The notes beneath the pieces are model-generated. The model was not told where the DNA came from and did not search any database. It worked only from the letters and a program-made list of their open reading frames with translations. This document shows positions 36,203 through 45,752 of a DNA stretch of 64,000 nt, one piece after another. The stretch is from the NCBI RefSeq assembly GCF_947494015.1, contig NZ_CANLTL010000004.1, positions 240,291 to 304,290 of the forward strand. The letters run 5' to 3'. The position numbers were made by a program, and so were the translations under genes. Within the stretch, counting starts at the first letter, position 1. Every line of letters begins with the position of its first letter. Source of the DNA: an uncultured Cellulomonas sp. (GTDB taxonomy: Bacteria; Actinomycetota; Actinomycetes; Actinomycetales; Cellulomonadaceae).

Positions 36203-37246
36203 TCAGGCGAACAGCGTGTCGCTGCCGCCGAGGGGCGGCGTCAGGCCGAGGTGCGTCCACGCGCCCGGCATCGCGACCCGCCCTCGGGGGGTGCGTCCGA
36301 CCAGTCCCTCGCGGACGAGGAACGGTTCGGCGACCGTCTCGACCGTCTCCGGCTCCTCCCCCACGGCGACCGCGAGCGTGGTCAGGCCCACCGGTCCGCC
36401 CCCGAAGCGGGTGCACAGCGCCGTGAGCACGGCACGGTCGAGCCGGTCGAGGCCGAGCGCGTCGACCTCGTAGACGTCCAGCGCGGCGCGCGCGGCGCCC
36501 AGGTCCAGGGTCCCGTCGCCGCGTACCTGGGCCCAGTCGCGAACCCGGCGCAGCAGCCGGTTGGCGATGCGCGGGGTGCCGCGCGACCGGGAGGCGACCT
36601 CGGTCGCCGCGTCCGGGTGCAGGTCGACGCCGAGCAGGTGCGCCGAGCGGACGAGCACCCGCTCCAGCTCGTCCGCGGAGTAGAAGTCCAGGTGCCCGGT
36701 GAAGCCGAACCGGTCCCGCAGCGGTGCCGGCAGCAGCCCCGCGCGCGTGGTCGCCCCCACCACGGTGAACGGTGGGAGCGCGAGCGGGATCGCGCTCGCG
36801 CCCGCCCCCTTGCCGACGACGACGTCCACCCGGAAGTCCTCCATGGCCACGTACAGCAGCTCCTCGGCCGGCCGGGCGAGCCGGTGGATCTCGTCGAGGA
36901 ACAGCACCTCGCCCTCCTCGAGCGAGGACAGCACGGCCGCGAGGTCGCCGGCGTGCTGGATGGCGGGGCCGGAGGTGAGCCGCAGCGGGGCGCCGAGCTC
37001 GGCGGCGATGATCATGGCCAGCGTCGTCTTGCCCAGCCCGGGCGGGCCGGACAGCAGCACGTGGTCCGGCGCCCGGCCGCGGCCGAGCGCCGCCTGCAGC
37101 ACGAGCGAGAGCTGGTCGCGCACGACCCGCTGCCCGACGAACTCCTCCAGCCGGCGCGGCCGCAGCGCCGCCTCGGCCGCGCGCTCGACGTCGTCGGCCC
37201 CGGGCTCGACGAGGCGCTCGGTGGTGAGCCCGGCGTCCTCAGCCAC
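36203..37246 (-). CDS. ruvB: Holliday junction branch-migration helicase RuvB
   Basis: 347 residues from a GTG at 37246 overlapping the end of ruvA by eight bases. AAA+ motor: [25 protein letters not shown], Walker [14 protein letters not shown], Walker [19 protein letters not shown], and sensor [19 protein letters not shown]. Winged helix C-terminus ([22 protein letters not shown]). It works with RuvA on Holliday junctions. Confidence 0.97.
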   Translation of the reverse strand: MAEDAGLTTERLVEPGADDVERAAEAALRPRRLEEFVGQRVVRDQLSLVLQAALGRGRAPDHVLLSGPPGLGKTTLAMIIAAELGAPLRLTSGPAIQHAGDLAAVLSSLEEGEVLFLDEIHRLARPAEELLYVAMEDFRVDVVVGKGAGASAIPLALPPFTVVGATTRAGLLPAPLRDRFGFTGHLDFYSADELERVLVRSAHLLGVDLHPDAATEVASRSRGTPRIANRLLRRVRDWAQVRGDGTLDLGAARAALDVYEVDALGLDRLDRAVLTALCTRFGGGPVGLTTLAVAVGEEPETVETVAEPFLVREGLVGRTPRGRVAMPGAWTHLGLTPPLGGSDTLFA

Positions 37247-37856
37247 GGCCGGACCCCAGCGCGCGCAGCGCGGACCGCAGGATGCCGGCGACGTCGGCGT
37301 CGCTCACGGGCGGGGCGGCGTCGTCCACCACCCCGCCGACGGCGTCCTCGGCCGCCTTGGCGTTCCACCCCAGGCCGACGAGCGCCTCGACGACCTCGGT
37401 GCGTCGGTCGGCCGCCACGGGGACCGGCGCGGGCGTGCTGCCCGTGGTGCCCAGCGGCGCGCCGAGCTTGCCCGCGAGCTCCAGGACGATCCGCTGGGCG
37501 CCCTTGTGCCCGATGCCGGGGACCCGCTTGAGCGTGGTGAGGTCCTCGGTGGAGACGGCGCGGCGCAGCGTGTCGGGGCTGTGCACGGCGAGCATGGCCA
37601 GCGCGAGGCGGGGGCCGACGCCGGAGACGGTCTGCAGGGTCTCGAACACGGCCCGCTCGTCCGGGTCGGCGAACCCGAACAGGGTCAGGGACTCCTCACG
37701 CACCACGAGGCTGGTCGACAGGGTGGCCGCTTCCCCCACCGTCAGGCTGCCCAGGGTGGACGGGGTGGCATGCACGAGCAGCCCGACCCCGCCGACCTCG
37801 ACGACGGCCCCGTCCAGCCGGACCTGCTGCACCGTCCCGCGAACCGACGCGATCAC
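37239..37856 (-). CDS. ruvA: Holliday junction DNA-binding protein RuvA
   Basis: 205 residues from a GTG at 37856. Domain I OB fold ([30 protein letters not shown]), helix-hairpin-helix pairs ([19 protein letters not shown] and [19 protein letters not shown]), and domain III at the C-terminus, which contacts RuvB. An 82-base gap to ruvC holds a LexA-like site. Confidence 0.96.
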   Translation of the reverse strand: MIASVRGTVQQVRLDGAVVEVGGVGLLVHATPSTLGSLTVGEAATLSTSLVVREESLTLFGFADPDERAVFETLQTVSGVGPRLALAMLAVHSPDTLRRAVSTEDLTTLKRVPGIGHKGAQRIVLELAGKLGAPLGTTGSTPAPVPVAADRRTEVVEALVGLGWNAKAAEDAVGGVVDDAAPPVSDADVAGILRSALRALGSGRG

Positions 37857-37897
37857 CGCTCACACCCACCCTTACGCCTGCACCCGGGCAGCACCGG

Positions 37898-37913
37898 GCG
37901 AACACCTGTACGA
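37898..37913 (-). promoter_or_regulatory. LexA-like box upstream of ruvA (imperfect)
   Basis: GCGAAC-ACCT-GTACGA matches 10 of the 12 defined positions of TCGAAC-N4-GTTCGA. It lies 42 bases upstream of the ruvA start, in the ruvC-ruvA gap, which is long for this tight cluster. It could give ruvAB its own damage-inducible promoter apart from ruvC. The two mismatches mean binding would be weaker than at the radical SAM box. Confidence 0.45.
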
Positions 37914-37938
37914 ACGCGCGTCACCGTAACAACTGCGC

Positions 37939-38511
37939 TCACCCGCGGGTGGGCCGACGCGCCGCGTGCTCCGCGGCCGCCCAGGCGCGCTGCGCCGGGG
38001 TCATGGCCTGCAGCGGACGCTGCGGCGCCGACAGCGCCCCCGCCGGCCGCCACAGGTGGCAGATCGCCAGAGCCAGCGCGTCCGCGGCGTCGGCCGGCGT
38101 GGGCAGCTCGGCCAGCCCGAGGATCTGGGCGACCATCCGCTGGACCTGGACCTTCTGCGCCCGGCCGGATCCGGTGACGGCGGCCTTGATCTCGCTCGGC
38201 GTGTGCAGCGCCACCGGGATCTTGCGCCGAGCGGCCGCGAGCATGGCGATCCCGGCGACCTGCGCGGTCCCGATGACGGTGCTGACGTCGTCGGCGGCGA
38301 AGTACCGCTCGACCGCGACGACGTCCGGGGCGTGCCGGTCGATCCAGCCCTCGACCTGCTCGGAGATGGCCAGCAGCCGCTGGTCGATGTCCTCGGTCGA
38401 CGACGACCGGGCCACCCCGACCGCGACCAGCGCGGCCCGGCGCGCGGGCAGGGCGTCGACGACCCCGAGCCCGCACCGCGTCAGGCCGGGGTCCACTCCG
38501 AGAACACGCAC
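37939..38511 (-). CDS. ruvC: Crossover junction endodeoxyribonuclease RuvC
   Basis: 190 residues from a GTG at 38511. RNase H-fold resolvase: [18 protein letters not shown] (first catalytic Asp), VVAVERYF (catalytic Glu) and the C-terminal acidic pair in [15 protein letters not shown]. The typical 160-170 residue core is followed by a short Ala/Arg tail. It cuts Holliday junctions driven by RuvAB. Position after yebC is canonical. Confidence 0.96.
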   Translation of the reverse strand: MRVLGVDPGLTRCGLGVVDALPARRAALVAVGVARSSSTEDIDQRLLAISEQVEGWIDRHAPDVVAVERYFAADDVSTVIGTAQVAGIAMLAAARRKIPVALHTPSEIKAAVTGSGRAQKVQVQRMVAQILGLAELPTPADAADALALAICHLWRPAGALSAPQRPLQAMTPAQRAWAAAEHAARRPTRG

Positions 38512-38575
38512 GGCCCCACTCTCCCAGCCGGGAGCGGTGGAGCCGTGCAGGGACGCGGGCGCGCCGGGGTGCGGC

Positions 38576-39334
38576 TCAGTCGTCCTCGAGCTCGGCCATG
38601 ACCTCGTCGGAGGCGTCGAAGTTCGCGTAGACCTCCTGGACGTCGTCCAGGTCCTCGAGCGCGTCGATCAACCGCAGGATCTTGCGGGCGCCCTCGACGT
38701 CCACCTCGATCTGGGTGGCCGGGTGGAAGACGACGTCGGCCGAGTCGTACTCGATGCCGGCGTCCTGCAGCGCGGTGCGGACCGCGACGACGTCGGTCGC
38801 CTCGGACAAGATCTCGAACGTGTCGCCGTAGTCGTTGACCTCCTCGGCGCCCGCGTCCAGGACGGCCTCCATGACGGAGTCCTCGGTGACGCCGTCGGCC
38901 TTGGGGACCACCACGATCCCCTTGCGGGAGAAGAGATAGGACACCGAGCCGGGGTCGGCCATCTGCCCGCCGTTGCGGGTGAACGCCACCCGCACGTCCG
39001 AGGCGGCGCGGTTGCGGTTGTCGGTCAGGCACTCGACGAGCACCGCGACCCCGCCCGAGCCGTATCCCTCGTACATGATCGTGGAGTACTCGGCGCCGCC
39101 GGCCTCCTGGCCGGACCCCCGCTTGAGGGCTCGGTCGATGTTGTCGTTGGGGACCGACGACTTCTTCGCCTTCTGGACCGCGTCGAACAGGGTCGGGTTC
39201 CCGGCCAGGTCCGCCCCGCCGGTCCGGGCCGCGACCTCGATGTTCTTGATGAGCTTGGCGAACAGCTTGCTCCGCTTGGCGTCGACCACGGCCTTCTTGT
39301 GCTTCGTGGTGGCCCACTTGGAGTGACCCGACAT
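38576..39334 (-). CDS. yebC: YebC/PmpR-family transcriptional/translational regulator
   Basis: 252 residues from the ATG at 39334 with GGAGGAG upstream; the track's start at 39493 is not supported. [37 protein letters not shown] is the family signature; [25 protein letters not shown] follows. YebC-type proteins have been linked to transcription regulation and to relieving ribosome stalling at proline stretches. That last role could matter here, as PilT, SecD and the DUF349 protein are proline-rich (inference). Confidence 0.95.
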   Translation of the reverse strand: MSGHSKWATTKHKKAVVDAKRSKLFAKLIKNIEVAARTGGADLAGNPTLFDAVQKAKKSSVPNDNIDRALKRGSGQEAGGAEYSTIMYEGYGSGGVAVLVECLTDNRNRAASDVRVAFTRNGGQMADPGSVSYLFSRKGIVVVPKADGVTEDSVMEAVLDAGAEEVNDYGDTFEILSEATDVVAVRTALQDAGIEYDSADVVFHPATQIEVDVEGARKILRLIDALEDLDDVQEVYANFDASDEVMAELEDD

Positions 39335-39371
39335 CCCTACTCCTCCGTCTGCGCCCGTCGCCGCACCAGCG

Positions 39372-40004
39372 TCAGCCCTCGCCGTGGTGGCCGGGCCGCG
39401 CGTCCAGGGCATCACGGACGATCTGCACGAACAGGCGGTGCACGCGCATGTCGCCGGTGACCTCCGGGTGGAAGGAGGTCGCCAGCAGTCCACCCTGGCG
39501 CACCGCGACGATCCTACCGGCGGCCGGACCCTCGTCGACCGCGGCCAGCACCTCGGTGCCGGGGCCGACGTCCTCGACCCATGGCGCCCGGATGAAGACG
39601 GCGTGGACCGGGTCGCCGTCCACCCCGGCGAACGCCAGGTCGGTCTCGAACGAGTCGACCTGCCGGCCGAAGGCGTTGCGGCGCACCGTGACGTCCAGGC
39701 CGCCGAGCGTCGCCTGCCCGGGGGCGGCGCCCTCGACCCGGTCGGCGAGCAGGATCATCCCCGCGCACGACCCGTAGGCCGGCAGCCCGGCCCGCAGGCG
39801 CTCGCGCACCGGTTCGAACAGGTCGAACGCGCGCAGCAGCTTCTCGATGGTGGTCGACTCCCCACCGGGGATGACGAGGCCGTCGACGTCGGCGAGCTCG
39901 CTCTCGCGGCGCACCGGCACCGCGGTCGCCCCGGACTCCTCCAGCGCGCGCAGGTGCTCGCGGACGTCGCCCTGCAGGGCCAGCACACCGATCCTGGGCT
40001 TCAC
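39372..40004 (-). CDS. pdxT: Pyridoxal 5'-phosphate synthase glutaminase subunit PdxT
   Basis: 210 residues from a GTG at 40004; the track's 286-residue start is not supported. Class I glutamine amidotransferase: [28 protein letters not shown], the catalytic Cys in [13 protein letters not shown] and the His/Glu in [10 protein letters not shown]. It supplies ammonia to PdxS for B6 synthesis. A NUDIX gene separates it from pdxS. Confidence 0.95.
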   Translation of the reverse strand: MKPRIGVLALQGDVREHLRALEESGATAVPVRRESELADVDGLVIPGGESTTIEKLLRAFDLFEPVRERLRAGLPAYGSCAGMILLADRVEGAAPGQATLGGLDVTVRRNAFGRQVDSFETDLAFAGVDGDPVHAVFIRAPWVEDVGPGTEVLAAVDEGPAAGRIVAVRQGGLLATSFHPEVTGDMRVHRLFVQIVRDALDARPGHHGEG

Positions 40005-40072
40005 GGCTGGAGACTCTACGACCGTGGACGTGGCCGCGCGTGCCCCGGGGCGCGCTGCGGCCGTGGCGGTCG

Positions 40073-40651
40073 TCACGCCGTGAGCGTCCGGGTCACGCCG
40101 TCCCAGCCGACGAGCAGCCCCCGCACGTGGTCGGCCAGGCCGACCGGGAAGACCTGCTCGTCGGTCGCCGCGAGGTCGTCCAGGTCCCACCAGCGCAGCT
40201 CGTCGATGGTGTCGACCTCGATCTGGGTCCACCCCTCACGCGTGAACGACGACGGGCCCGTGTACCGGGCGAGGTAGAACAGCTCGTCCTGCCGGCACGT
40301 CTCGCGGAAGAAGTCGAACTCCGCGGAGCGGGCGAACACCGGCCCGGCGAGGTCGTCGGCCGTGACGATCAGACCGGTCTCCTCCCGCAGCTCGCGGACC
40401 GCTGCCTGCAGAGCGGTCTCGCCCTCGTCGATGCCGCCACCGATGGTGAACCACCAGCTCCGCTCGCGCTGGTCGGCGTCGCACCCGTGCAGCAGCAGGA
40501 CCCGGTCGTCGGCGTCGAGCAGGACGACCCGGGCGGCCCGCCGGAACCGGACGCCGTCCGGCCCGAGCTGCCACTCCGGACCGAGCCGGTCGACGGCCGC
40601 GCTCGCGGCACCGCCGTCGTCGGCGCCGGGGCCCGTGGCCGCGGAGGTCAC
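40073..40651 (-). CDS. NUDIX hydrolase in the pdxST operon
   Basis: 192 residues from a GTG at 40651 that overlaps the pdxS stop (GTGA). The Nudix box is complete: [23 protein letters not shown] fits G-x5-E-x7-RE-U-x-EE-x-G-U. The N-terminal ~35 residues form an extension. The substrate is unknown. It lies between pdxS and pdxT, so a link to vitamin B6 or sugar-phosphate metabolism is possible but unproved. Confidence 0.9.
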   Translation of the reverse strand: MTSAATGPGADDGGAASAAVDRLGPEWQLGPDGVRFRRAARVVLLDADDRVLLLHGCDADQRERSWWFTIGGGIDEGETALQAAVRELREETGLIVTADDLAGPVFARSAEFDFFRETCRQDELFYLARYTGPSSFTREGWTQIEVDTIDELRWWDLDDLAATDEQVFPVGLADHVRGLLVGWDGVTRTLTA

Positions 40652-41550
40652 CAGCCGCGCTCGGCCAGCCGGTGGGGCACGGGGACGTCGTCGACGTTGA
40701 TGCCGACCATGGCCTCGCCCAGGCCGCGGGAGACCTTGGCGATGACGTCGGGGTCGTCGTAGAACGTGGTGGCCTTGACGATCGCGGCGGCACGCTCGGC
40801 CGGGTTGCCCGACTTGAAGATGCCCGAGCCGACGAACACGCCCTCGGCGCCCAGCTGCATCATCATCGCGGCGTCCGCGGGGGTCGCGATGCCACCGGCG
40901 GTGAACAGCACGACGGGCAGCTTGCCGGCGGTCGCGACCTCCTTGACCAGGTCGTACGGCGCCTGGAGCTCCTTCGCCGCGAGGTACAGCTCGTCCTCGG
41001 GCAGCGAGGTGAGCCGGCGGATCTCGTCGCGCAGCGTGCGCATGTGGGTGGTGGCGTTGGAGACGTCACCGGTGCCGGCCTCGCCCTTGGAGCGGATCAT
41101 CGCCGCACCCTCGGTGATCCGGCGCAGCGCCTCGCCCAGGTTGGTGGCGCCGCAGACGAACGGCACCGTGAACGCCCACTTGTCGATGTGGTGGGAGTAG
41201 TCCGCGGGGGTCAGCACCTCGGACTCGTCGACGTAGTCGACGCCGAGGGACTGCAGCACCTGCGCCTCGACGAAGTGCCCGATGCGGGCCTTGGCCATCA
41301 CCGGGATGGACACGGTCGAGATGATCGCGTCGATGAGGTCGGGGTCGCTCATGCGCGCGACGCCGCCCTGCGCGCGGATGTCGGCGGGGACCCGCTCGAG
41401 CGCCATGACGGCGACCGCGCCCGCGTCCTCGGCGATCTTCGCCTGCTCGGCGGTCACCACGTCCATGATGACGCCGCCCTTGAGCATCTCAGCCATGCCG
41501 CGCTTGACCTTGGCGGTGCCGACGACGTTCTGGCTGTTCTCGGTGGTCAC
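40648..41550 (-). CDS. pdxS: Pyridoxal 5'-phosphate synthase subunit PdxS
   Basis: 300 residues from a GTG at 41550. TIM-barrel synthase making PLP from ribose 5-phosphate, glyceraldehyde 3-phosphate and ammonia. [59 protein letters not shown] (catalytic Lys region), and [18 protein letters not shown] are highly conserved. Ends near the NUDIX start. Confidence 0.97.
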   Translation of the reverse strand: MTTENSQNVVGTAKVKRGMAEMLKGGVIMDVVTAEQAKIAEDAGAVAVMALERVPADIRAQGGVARMSDPDLIDAIISTVSIPVMAKARIGHFVEAQVLQSLGVDYVDESEVLTPADYSHHIDKWAFTVPFVCGATNLGEALRRITEGAAMIRSKGEAGTGDVSNATTHMRTLRDEIRRLTSLPEDELYLAAKELQAPYDLVKEVATAGKLPVVLFTAGGIATPADAAMMMQLGAEGVFVGSGIFKSGNPAERAAAIVKATTFYDDPDVIAKVSRGLGEAMVGINVDDVPVPHRLAERGW

Positions 41551-41611
41551 TGCAGAGCCTCACAGAAGGAGTCGGGGAGAGCGCGCGGTCCGGCCGGCGC
41601 GCCCACCCATT

Positions 41612-42292
41612 CTAGACCTCGCGCGAGGTGCTGGACGCTCCGGGACGGCCCAGGGCCGGGGGCCAGGCGTCGTCGATGTCGAACGGCTCCGGCATGGGGG
41701 CGTGCCCGGCCAGGCGCAGCCAGCGCACCAGGGCCTTGCCGCGCACGCGACGGGTCTGGGCGACCGCCTCGTTGTGGAACCGCCGGGACAGCTGGACCCG
41801 GAACCAGGCCGCGGCGAGCGCGTCCAGCAGCGCGTCGCCGCCGGGCTCCGCGCGGATCGCGGCCACCTCGGCCGGGTCCTCCAGCGTGGCGCGCAGGGTG
41901 CCGGACAGCTCGCTCTCCACCAGTCCCCGGTCGGCGGCGGGCAGCGGCGCCCACGGCCGTGCGGCGGCCTCGGCCGGGCTGCCGAGCTCGGCGGCGACCA
42001 GCCGGGCCAGCTCGGCCGGGACCGGGGCGAGCGCACCGCCGCCGCTGGGCCCGGCGTCCAGGGAGGCGAAGGCGGCCTCACCGACGAGCACCGAGCTGAC
42101 CGGGTCCAGCACGCCGGTCGAGGCGAGCTCGACGGCCGCGGTCGCCCGGCGCACGAGCTGGGCCTCGAGCGTCGCCAGGGACTGGGCGACCTTGCGGTGC
42201 AGCCGGTCCAGGCGCGACGCCTCGACCCACACCGCCCACACCGCGACGACGAGCACGGCCGCGACGAGCAGGCCCCACTCCGCCCAGGCCAT
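41612..42292 (-). CDS. Membrane-anchored LemA-like protein, uncharacterised
   Basis: 226 residues from the ATG at 42292, which overlaps the PimA-like stop by one base. One N-terminal helix (EWGLLVAAVLVVAVWAVWV) followed directly by LDRLHRKVAQSLATLEAQLVRRATAAVEL, and near the end RVQLSRRFHNEAVAQTRRVRG with PEPFDIDDAWP. This order (helix, long helix with LxRR, then N-x-x-V and a terminal F) recalls LemA proteins, but it is distant and I hold it loosely. The place is often taken by a NUDIX or small membrane protein in related PIM clusters. Confidence 0.75.
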   Translation of the reverse strand: MAWAEWGLLVAAVLVVAVWAVWVEASRLDRLHRKVAQSLATLEAQLVRRATAAVELASTGVLDPVSSVLVGEAAFASLDAGPSGGGALAPVPAELARLVAAELGSPAEAAARPWAPLPAADRGLVESELSGTLRATLEDPAEVAAIRAEPGGDALLDALAAAWFRVQLSRRFHNEAVAQTRRVRGKALVRWLRLAGHAPMPEPFDIDDAWPPALGRPGASSTSREV

Positions 42293-43509
42293 CAGCGGTC
42301 CCGCCGGTCGCTGCGGATCAGCCGCCCGAGCGTGGCGCGGCGCGAGGACGGGTCCTCCCCCACGTGGCCGGCGCCGCCGGCCGACACCATCTCGTAGACG
42401 GTCAGCACCTCCTGGGTGACGTGGGACCAGTCGTACCGCTGCACCACCTCGGCGGCGTGCGTCCGGGCCTTCTCCCGCAGCCCCTCGTCGTCGAGCACCC
42501 GCAGCAGGGTCGCGGCGAGGTCGTCGGCGTCGCCGGTGCGGAACAGGGTGCCGGCGGTGGCCTCGTCGAGCACCCGGCGGAAGGCCCCGAGGTCGCTGGC
42601 CACCACCGCGGCGCCCGCGCTCATGGCCTCGACCAGCACGATGCCGAAGCTCTCGCCACCGGTCTGCGGGGCGCAGTAGACGTCGACCGAGCGCAGCAGC
42701 CCGGCCTTCTCGTCGTCGGTGATGCCGCCGAGGAACTCCACCGCGCGGGCGTCGTCGCCGAGCAGGCGGCGCACCTCCTCCGGGCCGGTCTCCCCGCGGC
42801 CGGCCACGAGGAACCGGGCCCCGGGGTGCCGGCGCAGGACGGCGGGCACCGCGTCCAGCAGGACGGGCAGTCCCTTGCGCGGCTCGTCCAGCCGTCCGAG
42901 GAACGCGATCGTGGGTGCGTCCGGGGTGCCGGTCCACCGCGGGTCCGGCCGGGCGGTGCGGAACCGGTCGACGTACACGCCGTTGGGGATGACGACGGCG
43001 TCACCACCCATGTGCTCCACGAGCGTGCGGCGCGCGTCCTCGGAGACCGCGATGCGCGCCGAGATCTTCTCCAGGCTCTGCCGGACCAGCGGGTAGGCCA
43101 TCTGCAGCGCCCGCGACCGGACGAGGGCGGTGTGCATGGTGGCGACGATGGGGCCCTCGGCGATCCACAGGGCCAGCATCCCCAGGCTGGGGGTCACCGG
43201 CTCGTGCAGGTGCAGGACGTCGAACTCGCCGGCGGCGAGCCAGCGCCGGACGCGGGCGGCGGTCAGCGGCCCGAAGGTCATCCGGGCGACCGCGCCGTTG
43301 TAGCGGACCGGGACGGCCCGCCCGGCCGAGGTCATGTACGGCGGGATCGGCGTGTCGTCGTCGGCGGGGGCGAGCACGGACACGTGGTGGCCCTGGGCGA
43401 TCAGGGCCTCGGCGAGGTCGCGCACGTGGAACTGGACGCCCCCGGGGACGTCGAAGGAGTACGGGCAGACGATCCCCACCCGGAGGGGCCGCGGTGGGGT
43501 CGGGGTCAT
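42292..43509 (-). CDS. pimA: Phosphatidylinositol mannosyltransferase (PimA-like, GT4)
   Basis: 405 residues from the ATG at 43509, overlapping the acyltransferase stop (ATGA). GT-B enzyme using GDP-mannose to put the first mannose on phosphatidylinositol. N-terminal CPYSFDVPGGVQFHVRDLAEAL (donor-loop glycine pair), HLHEPVTPSLGMLAL, IAVSEDARRTL, VIPNGVYVDRF, and the E-x7-E region GGESFGIVLVEAMSAGAAVVASD. Context (pgsA, acyltransferase, HIT, thrS) matches the mycobacterial PIM cluster. Confidence 0.92.
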   Translation of the reverse strand: MTPTPPRPLRVGIVCPYSFDVPGGVQFHVRDLAEALIAQGHHVSVLAPADDDTPIPPYMTSAGRAVPVRYNGAVARMTFGPLTAARVRRWLAAGEFDVLHLHEPVTPSLGMLALWIAEGPIVATMHTALVRSRALQMAYPLVRQSLEKISARIAVSEDARRTLVEHMGGDAVVIPNGVYVDRFRTARPDPRWTGTPDAPTIAFLGRLDEPRKGLPVLLDAVPAVLRRHPGARFLVAGRGETGPEEVRRLLGDDARAVEFLGGITDDEKAGLLRSVDVYCAPQTGGESFGIVLVEAMSAGAAVVASDLGAFRRVLDEATAGTLFRTGDADDLAATLLRVLDDEGLREKARTHAAEVVQRYDWSHVTQEVLTVYEMVSAGGAGHVGEDPSSRRATLGRLIRSDRRDR

Positions 43510-44573
43510 GCCGACGCCCCGCCGGACGCGCCGTCGGCTGCCCCGCCCGCCGTCGACGGTCCGGCTGCTGTGCCCGCTCCCGTGCCGGCCGAGCTGCCGG
43601 CCGAGCTGCCGGCCGAGCTGCCGGCCCCGGAGCGGGCGAGCGTAGCCGCGTAGCGCACGGGGTCCAGGTCCTCCACGAAGACCTTCTGCAGCATGTGCCA
43701 GTCCTGCGGGTGGTCGCCGATGCCGGCGCACAGCACGTCGACCCAGGCCTGCGTCATGGTCGCGACCGCGTGGCCGCGATCCGCCGTGGCGGGCACCGGC
43801 ACGGCGTCGTGGAACGTGATGACGATCCCCCACGGCGACCCGGCCGCGCGGCGCCGGGTCCGGTCGAGCCGCTCGTAGTGGAGGGTGACGGGCCGCAGCT
43901 GGACCCCGGTGGACAGCGCCAGCGCGGCCGGGCCCGCAGCGACCCGGGCGGTCCGCCCCCACATCTGCACCTCGACGCCGTGCGCGGTCAGGTCACGGTC
44001 GGCGAGCAGCGGGACCAGCCGGCCCCCGCCGCGGACCGCGCGCACCAGCCGCCGGAACACCTCACCGCCGGACCTGTCCAGCGGCACGATCTCCAGGCCG
44101 ATGCCCTCCCGGAAGGCGAGGAACTCCCGGAACGCCGCCTCGGGCTCGAGCCGTTCGGCGACCGTCGTGACCGGGCCGATCGCCCGGGCGGCGTACGCGC
44201 CGGCCAGGTCCCAGTTGCCCAGGTGCCCCAGGGCGAGCACCACCGAGCGCCCCGCGGCGAGCTCGGCACGCAGGGGGGCGTCGCCCACGGTGCGGACCCG
44301 GGCGTCGGTCTGGGCGGCGGTGAAGGACGCCAGCGTGAAGGCCTCCGCGTAGTAGCGCAGGTAGGACCGCATGCCGTCGCGCGCGAGCCGCCGGACGTCG
44401 GCGGGTGAGGCGTCCGGCCGGACCCGCGCCAGGTTGCGCTCCAGCTGGCGCACGCCGGCGGGCCGTCGCCACCACACGACGTCGGCGCAGAGCGTCGCCG
44501 CCGCGCCCAGCACGGGGCCCGGGACGTACCGCGCCAGGCGCCACGCGGGGCCGAGCAGCACCCCGACGTTCAC
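43506..44573 (-). CDS. Phosphatidylinositol mannoside acyltransferase (PatA-like)
   Basis: 355 residues from a GTG at 44573 overlapping the pgsA stop. LpxL/HtrB-like acyltransferase: the HxxxxD motif is GHLGNWDLAG; further block VVPLLADRDLTAHGVEVQMWGRTARVAAGPAALAL. It acylates the mannose of PIM. The last ~45 residues are a low-complexity Ser/Ala/Gly tail with three tandem SSAG units that is unlikely to be catalytic. Upstream pgsA and downstream pimA homologues support the call. Confidence 0.9.
   Translation of the reverse strand: MNVGVLLGPAWRLARYVPGPVLGAAATLCADVVWWRRPAGVRQLERNLARVRPDASPADVRRLARDGMRSYLRYYAEAFTLASFTAAQTDARVRTVGDAPLRAELAAGRSVVLALGHLGNWDLAGAYAARAIGPVTTVAERLEPEAAFREFLAFREGIGLEIVPLDRSGGEVFRRLVRAVRGGGRLVPLLADRDLTAHGVEVQMWGRTARVAAGPAALALSTGVQLRPVTLHYERLDRTRRRAAGSPWGIVITFHDAVPVPATADRGHAVATMTQAWVDVLCAGIGDHPQDWHMLQKVFVEDLDPVRYAATLARSGAGSSAGSSAGSSAGTGAGTAAGPSTAGGAADGASGGASA
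43584..43628. repeat. 12-base tandem repeat at the 3' end of the PatA-like gene
   Basis: Three perfect GCCGGCCGAGCT units (43584-43619) and a partial fourth, encoding SSAG repeats in the disordered tail. Confidence 0.8.
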
Positions 44574-45178
44574 CGCACGACCTCGGCCTGGCGCCGGACG
44601 GTCGCCATGCGCTGGACGACGGTCACGGCGCTGGCCACCGCCAGCAGCGCCAGGACGACCGTGAGCACCTCCCGCGGCAGACCGAGCCCGACCAGCGCCG
44701 TCGCGGTGAGCACGGCCAGCAGGCGGTCGGCGCGCTCGGCGATCCCGACCGCGGCCGTCATCCCCAGCCCCTCGGCCCGGGCCCGCGCGTACGGCACGAT
44801 CGAGCCGAGGACGAGGCACGCCAGCGCGAGCACGGCGGTCGGCCGGTGCTCCCCGCCGCCGGTGAACCACAGCAGCAGGCCGCCGAAGATCGCGGCGTCA
44901 CCGAACCGGTCCAGGGTCGAGTCCAGGAACGCGCCCCAGGAGCTCGTGCGACCCGAGCGGCGGGCCATCACGCCGTCGAGCGAGTCCGTGAGCACGAACA
45001 CCGTGATGACCAGCGTGCCCGCCAGCAGGTGCCCCGTCGGGTAGAGCACGAGGGCCGCCAGCACGACCGCCGCGGTCCCCGTGATCGTGACCGCGTCCGG
45101 CGTCACGCCGCGGGCGAGGAGCAGGTCGGCGATCGGCGTCATGACCCGGGTCATGCCGCCACGGAGTCGGTTCAGCAC
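44570..45178 (-). CDS. pgsA: Phosphatidylinositol phosphate synthase (CDP-alcohol phosphatidyltransferase)
   Basis: 202 residues from a GTG at 45178 with AGAGGA upstream. The CDP-alcohol phosphatidyltransferase signature is complete: D-SL-DG-VM-AR-RSGRTSSW-G-AFL-D-STL-D. Several membrane helices follow. In actinobacteria with this context the product makes phosphatidylinositol phosphate from CDP-diacylglycerol and inositol phosphate, feeding PIM synthesis. The gap to the HIT gene is seven bases. Confidence 0.92.
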   Translation of the reverse strand: MLNRLRGGMTRVMTPIADLLLARGVTPDAVTITGTAAVVLAALVLYPTGHLLAGTLVITVFVLTDSLDGVMARRSGRTSSWGAFLDSTLDRFGDAAIFGGLLLWFTGGGEHRPTAVLALACLVLGSIVPYARARAEGLGMTAAVGIAERADRLLAVLTATALVGLGLPREVLTVVLALLAVASAVTVVQRMATVRRQAEVVR

Positions 45179-45185
45179 GTCCCGA

Positions 45186-45752
45186 TCATCCTCTCGCCGG
45201 TGTCGGCGACGGCCAGGCCGCCACGAGCCGGGCGTGCGTGTCACCGAGCAGCTCGGGCAGCGCCTTGGTGCGGCCGACGATCGGCAGGAAGTTCGCGTCC
45301 CCGCCCCACCGCGGCACCACGTGCTGGTGCAGGTGGGCGGCGATGCCTGCTCCGGCGACGGTGCCCTGGTTCATCCCCAGGTTGAACCCGTGCGGCGCCG
45401 ACACCTTCCGCAGCACGCGCATCGCCGTCTGGGTGAGCGTGGCGACCTCGGTGGTCTCCTGCGCGGTCAGCTCGGGATAGCCGGCGACGTGGCGGTACGG
45501 CAGCACCATGAGGTGGCCGGGGTTGTAGGGGTAGAGGTTCAGCACGACGTAGGCCACCGCGCCGCGCGCGACGACCAGCGCCTCGACGTCGTCGAGCGTG
45601 GGCGCACGGCAGAACGGGCACGCGTCCCCGGCCGAGGCGTCCGCGGGCTTGTCCTGCCCGCCGATGTACACCATGCGGTGCGGCGTCCACAGCCGCTCGA
45701 ACCCGTCCGGCTCGCCGGGGTGCTCCCCGGCGACCTCGTCCCCCACCGACAT
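45186..45752 (-). CDS. HIT-family hydrolase/phosphorylase (AP4A phosphorylase-like)
   Basis: 188 residues from the ATG at 45752, overlapping the thrS stop by one base. Zinc-like CPFCRAP motif near residue 45 and the histidine triad HLHQHVVPRW. NLYPYNPGHLMVLPYRHV is typical. The mycobacterial homologue in the same place (next to thrS and pgsA) is a diadenosine tetraphosphate phosphorylase, so a role in clearing AP4A made by synthetases is plausible. Confidence 0.92.
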   Translation of the reverse strand: MSVGDEVAGEHPGEPDGFERLWTPHRMVYIGGQDKPADASAGDACPFCRAPTLDDVEALVVARGAVAYVVLNLYPYNPGHLMVLPYRHVAGYPELTAQETTEVATLTQTAMRVLRKVSAPHGFNLGMNQGTVAGAGIAAHLHQHVVPRWGGDANFLPIVGRTKALPELLGDTHARLVAAWPSPTPARG

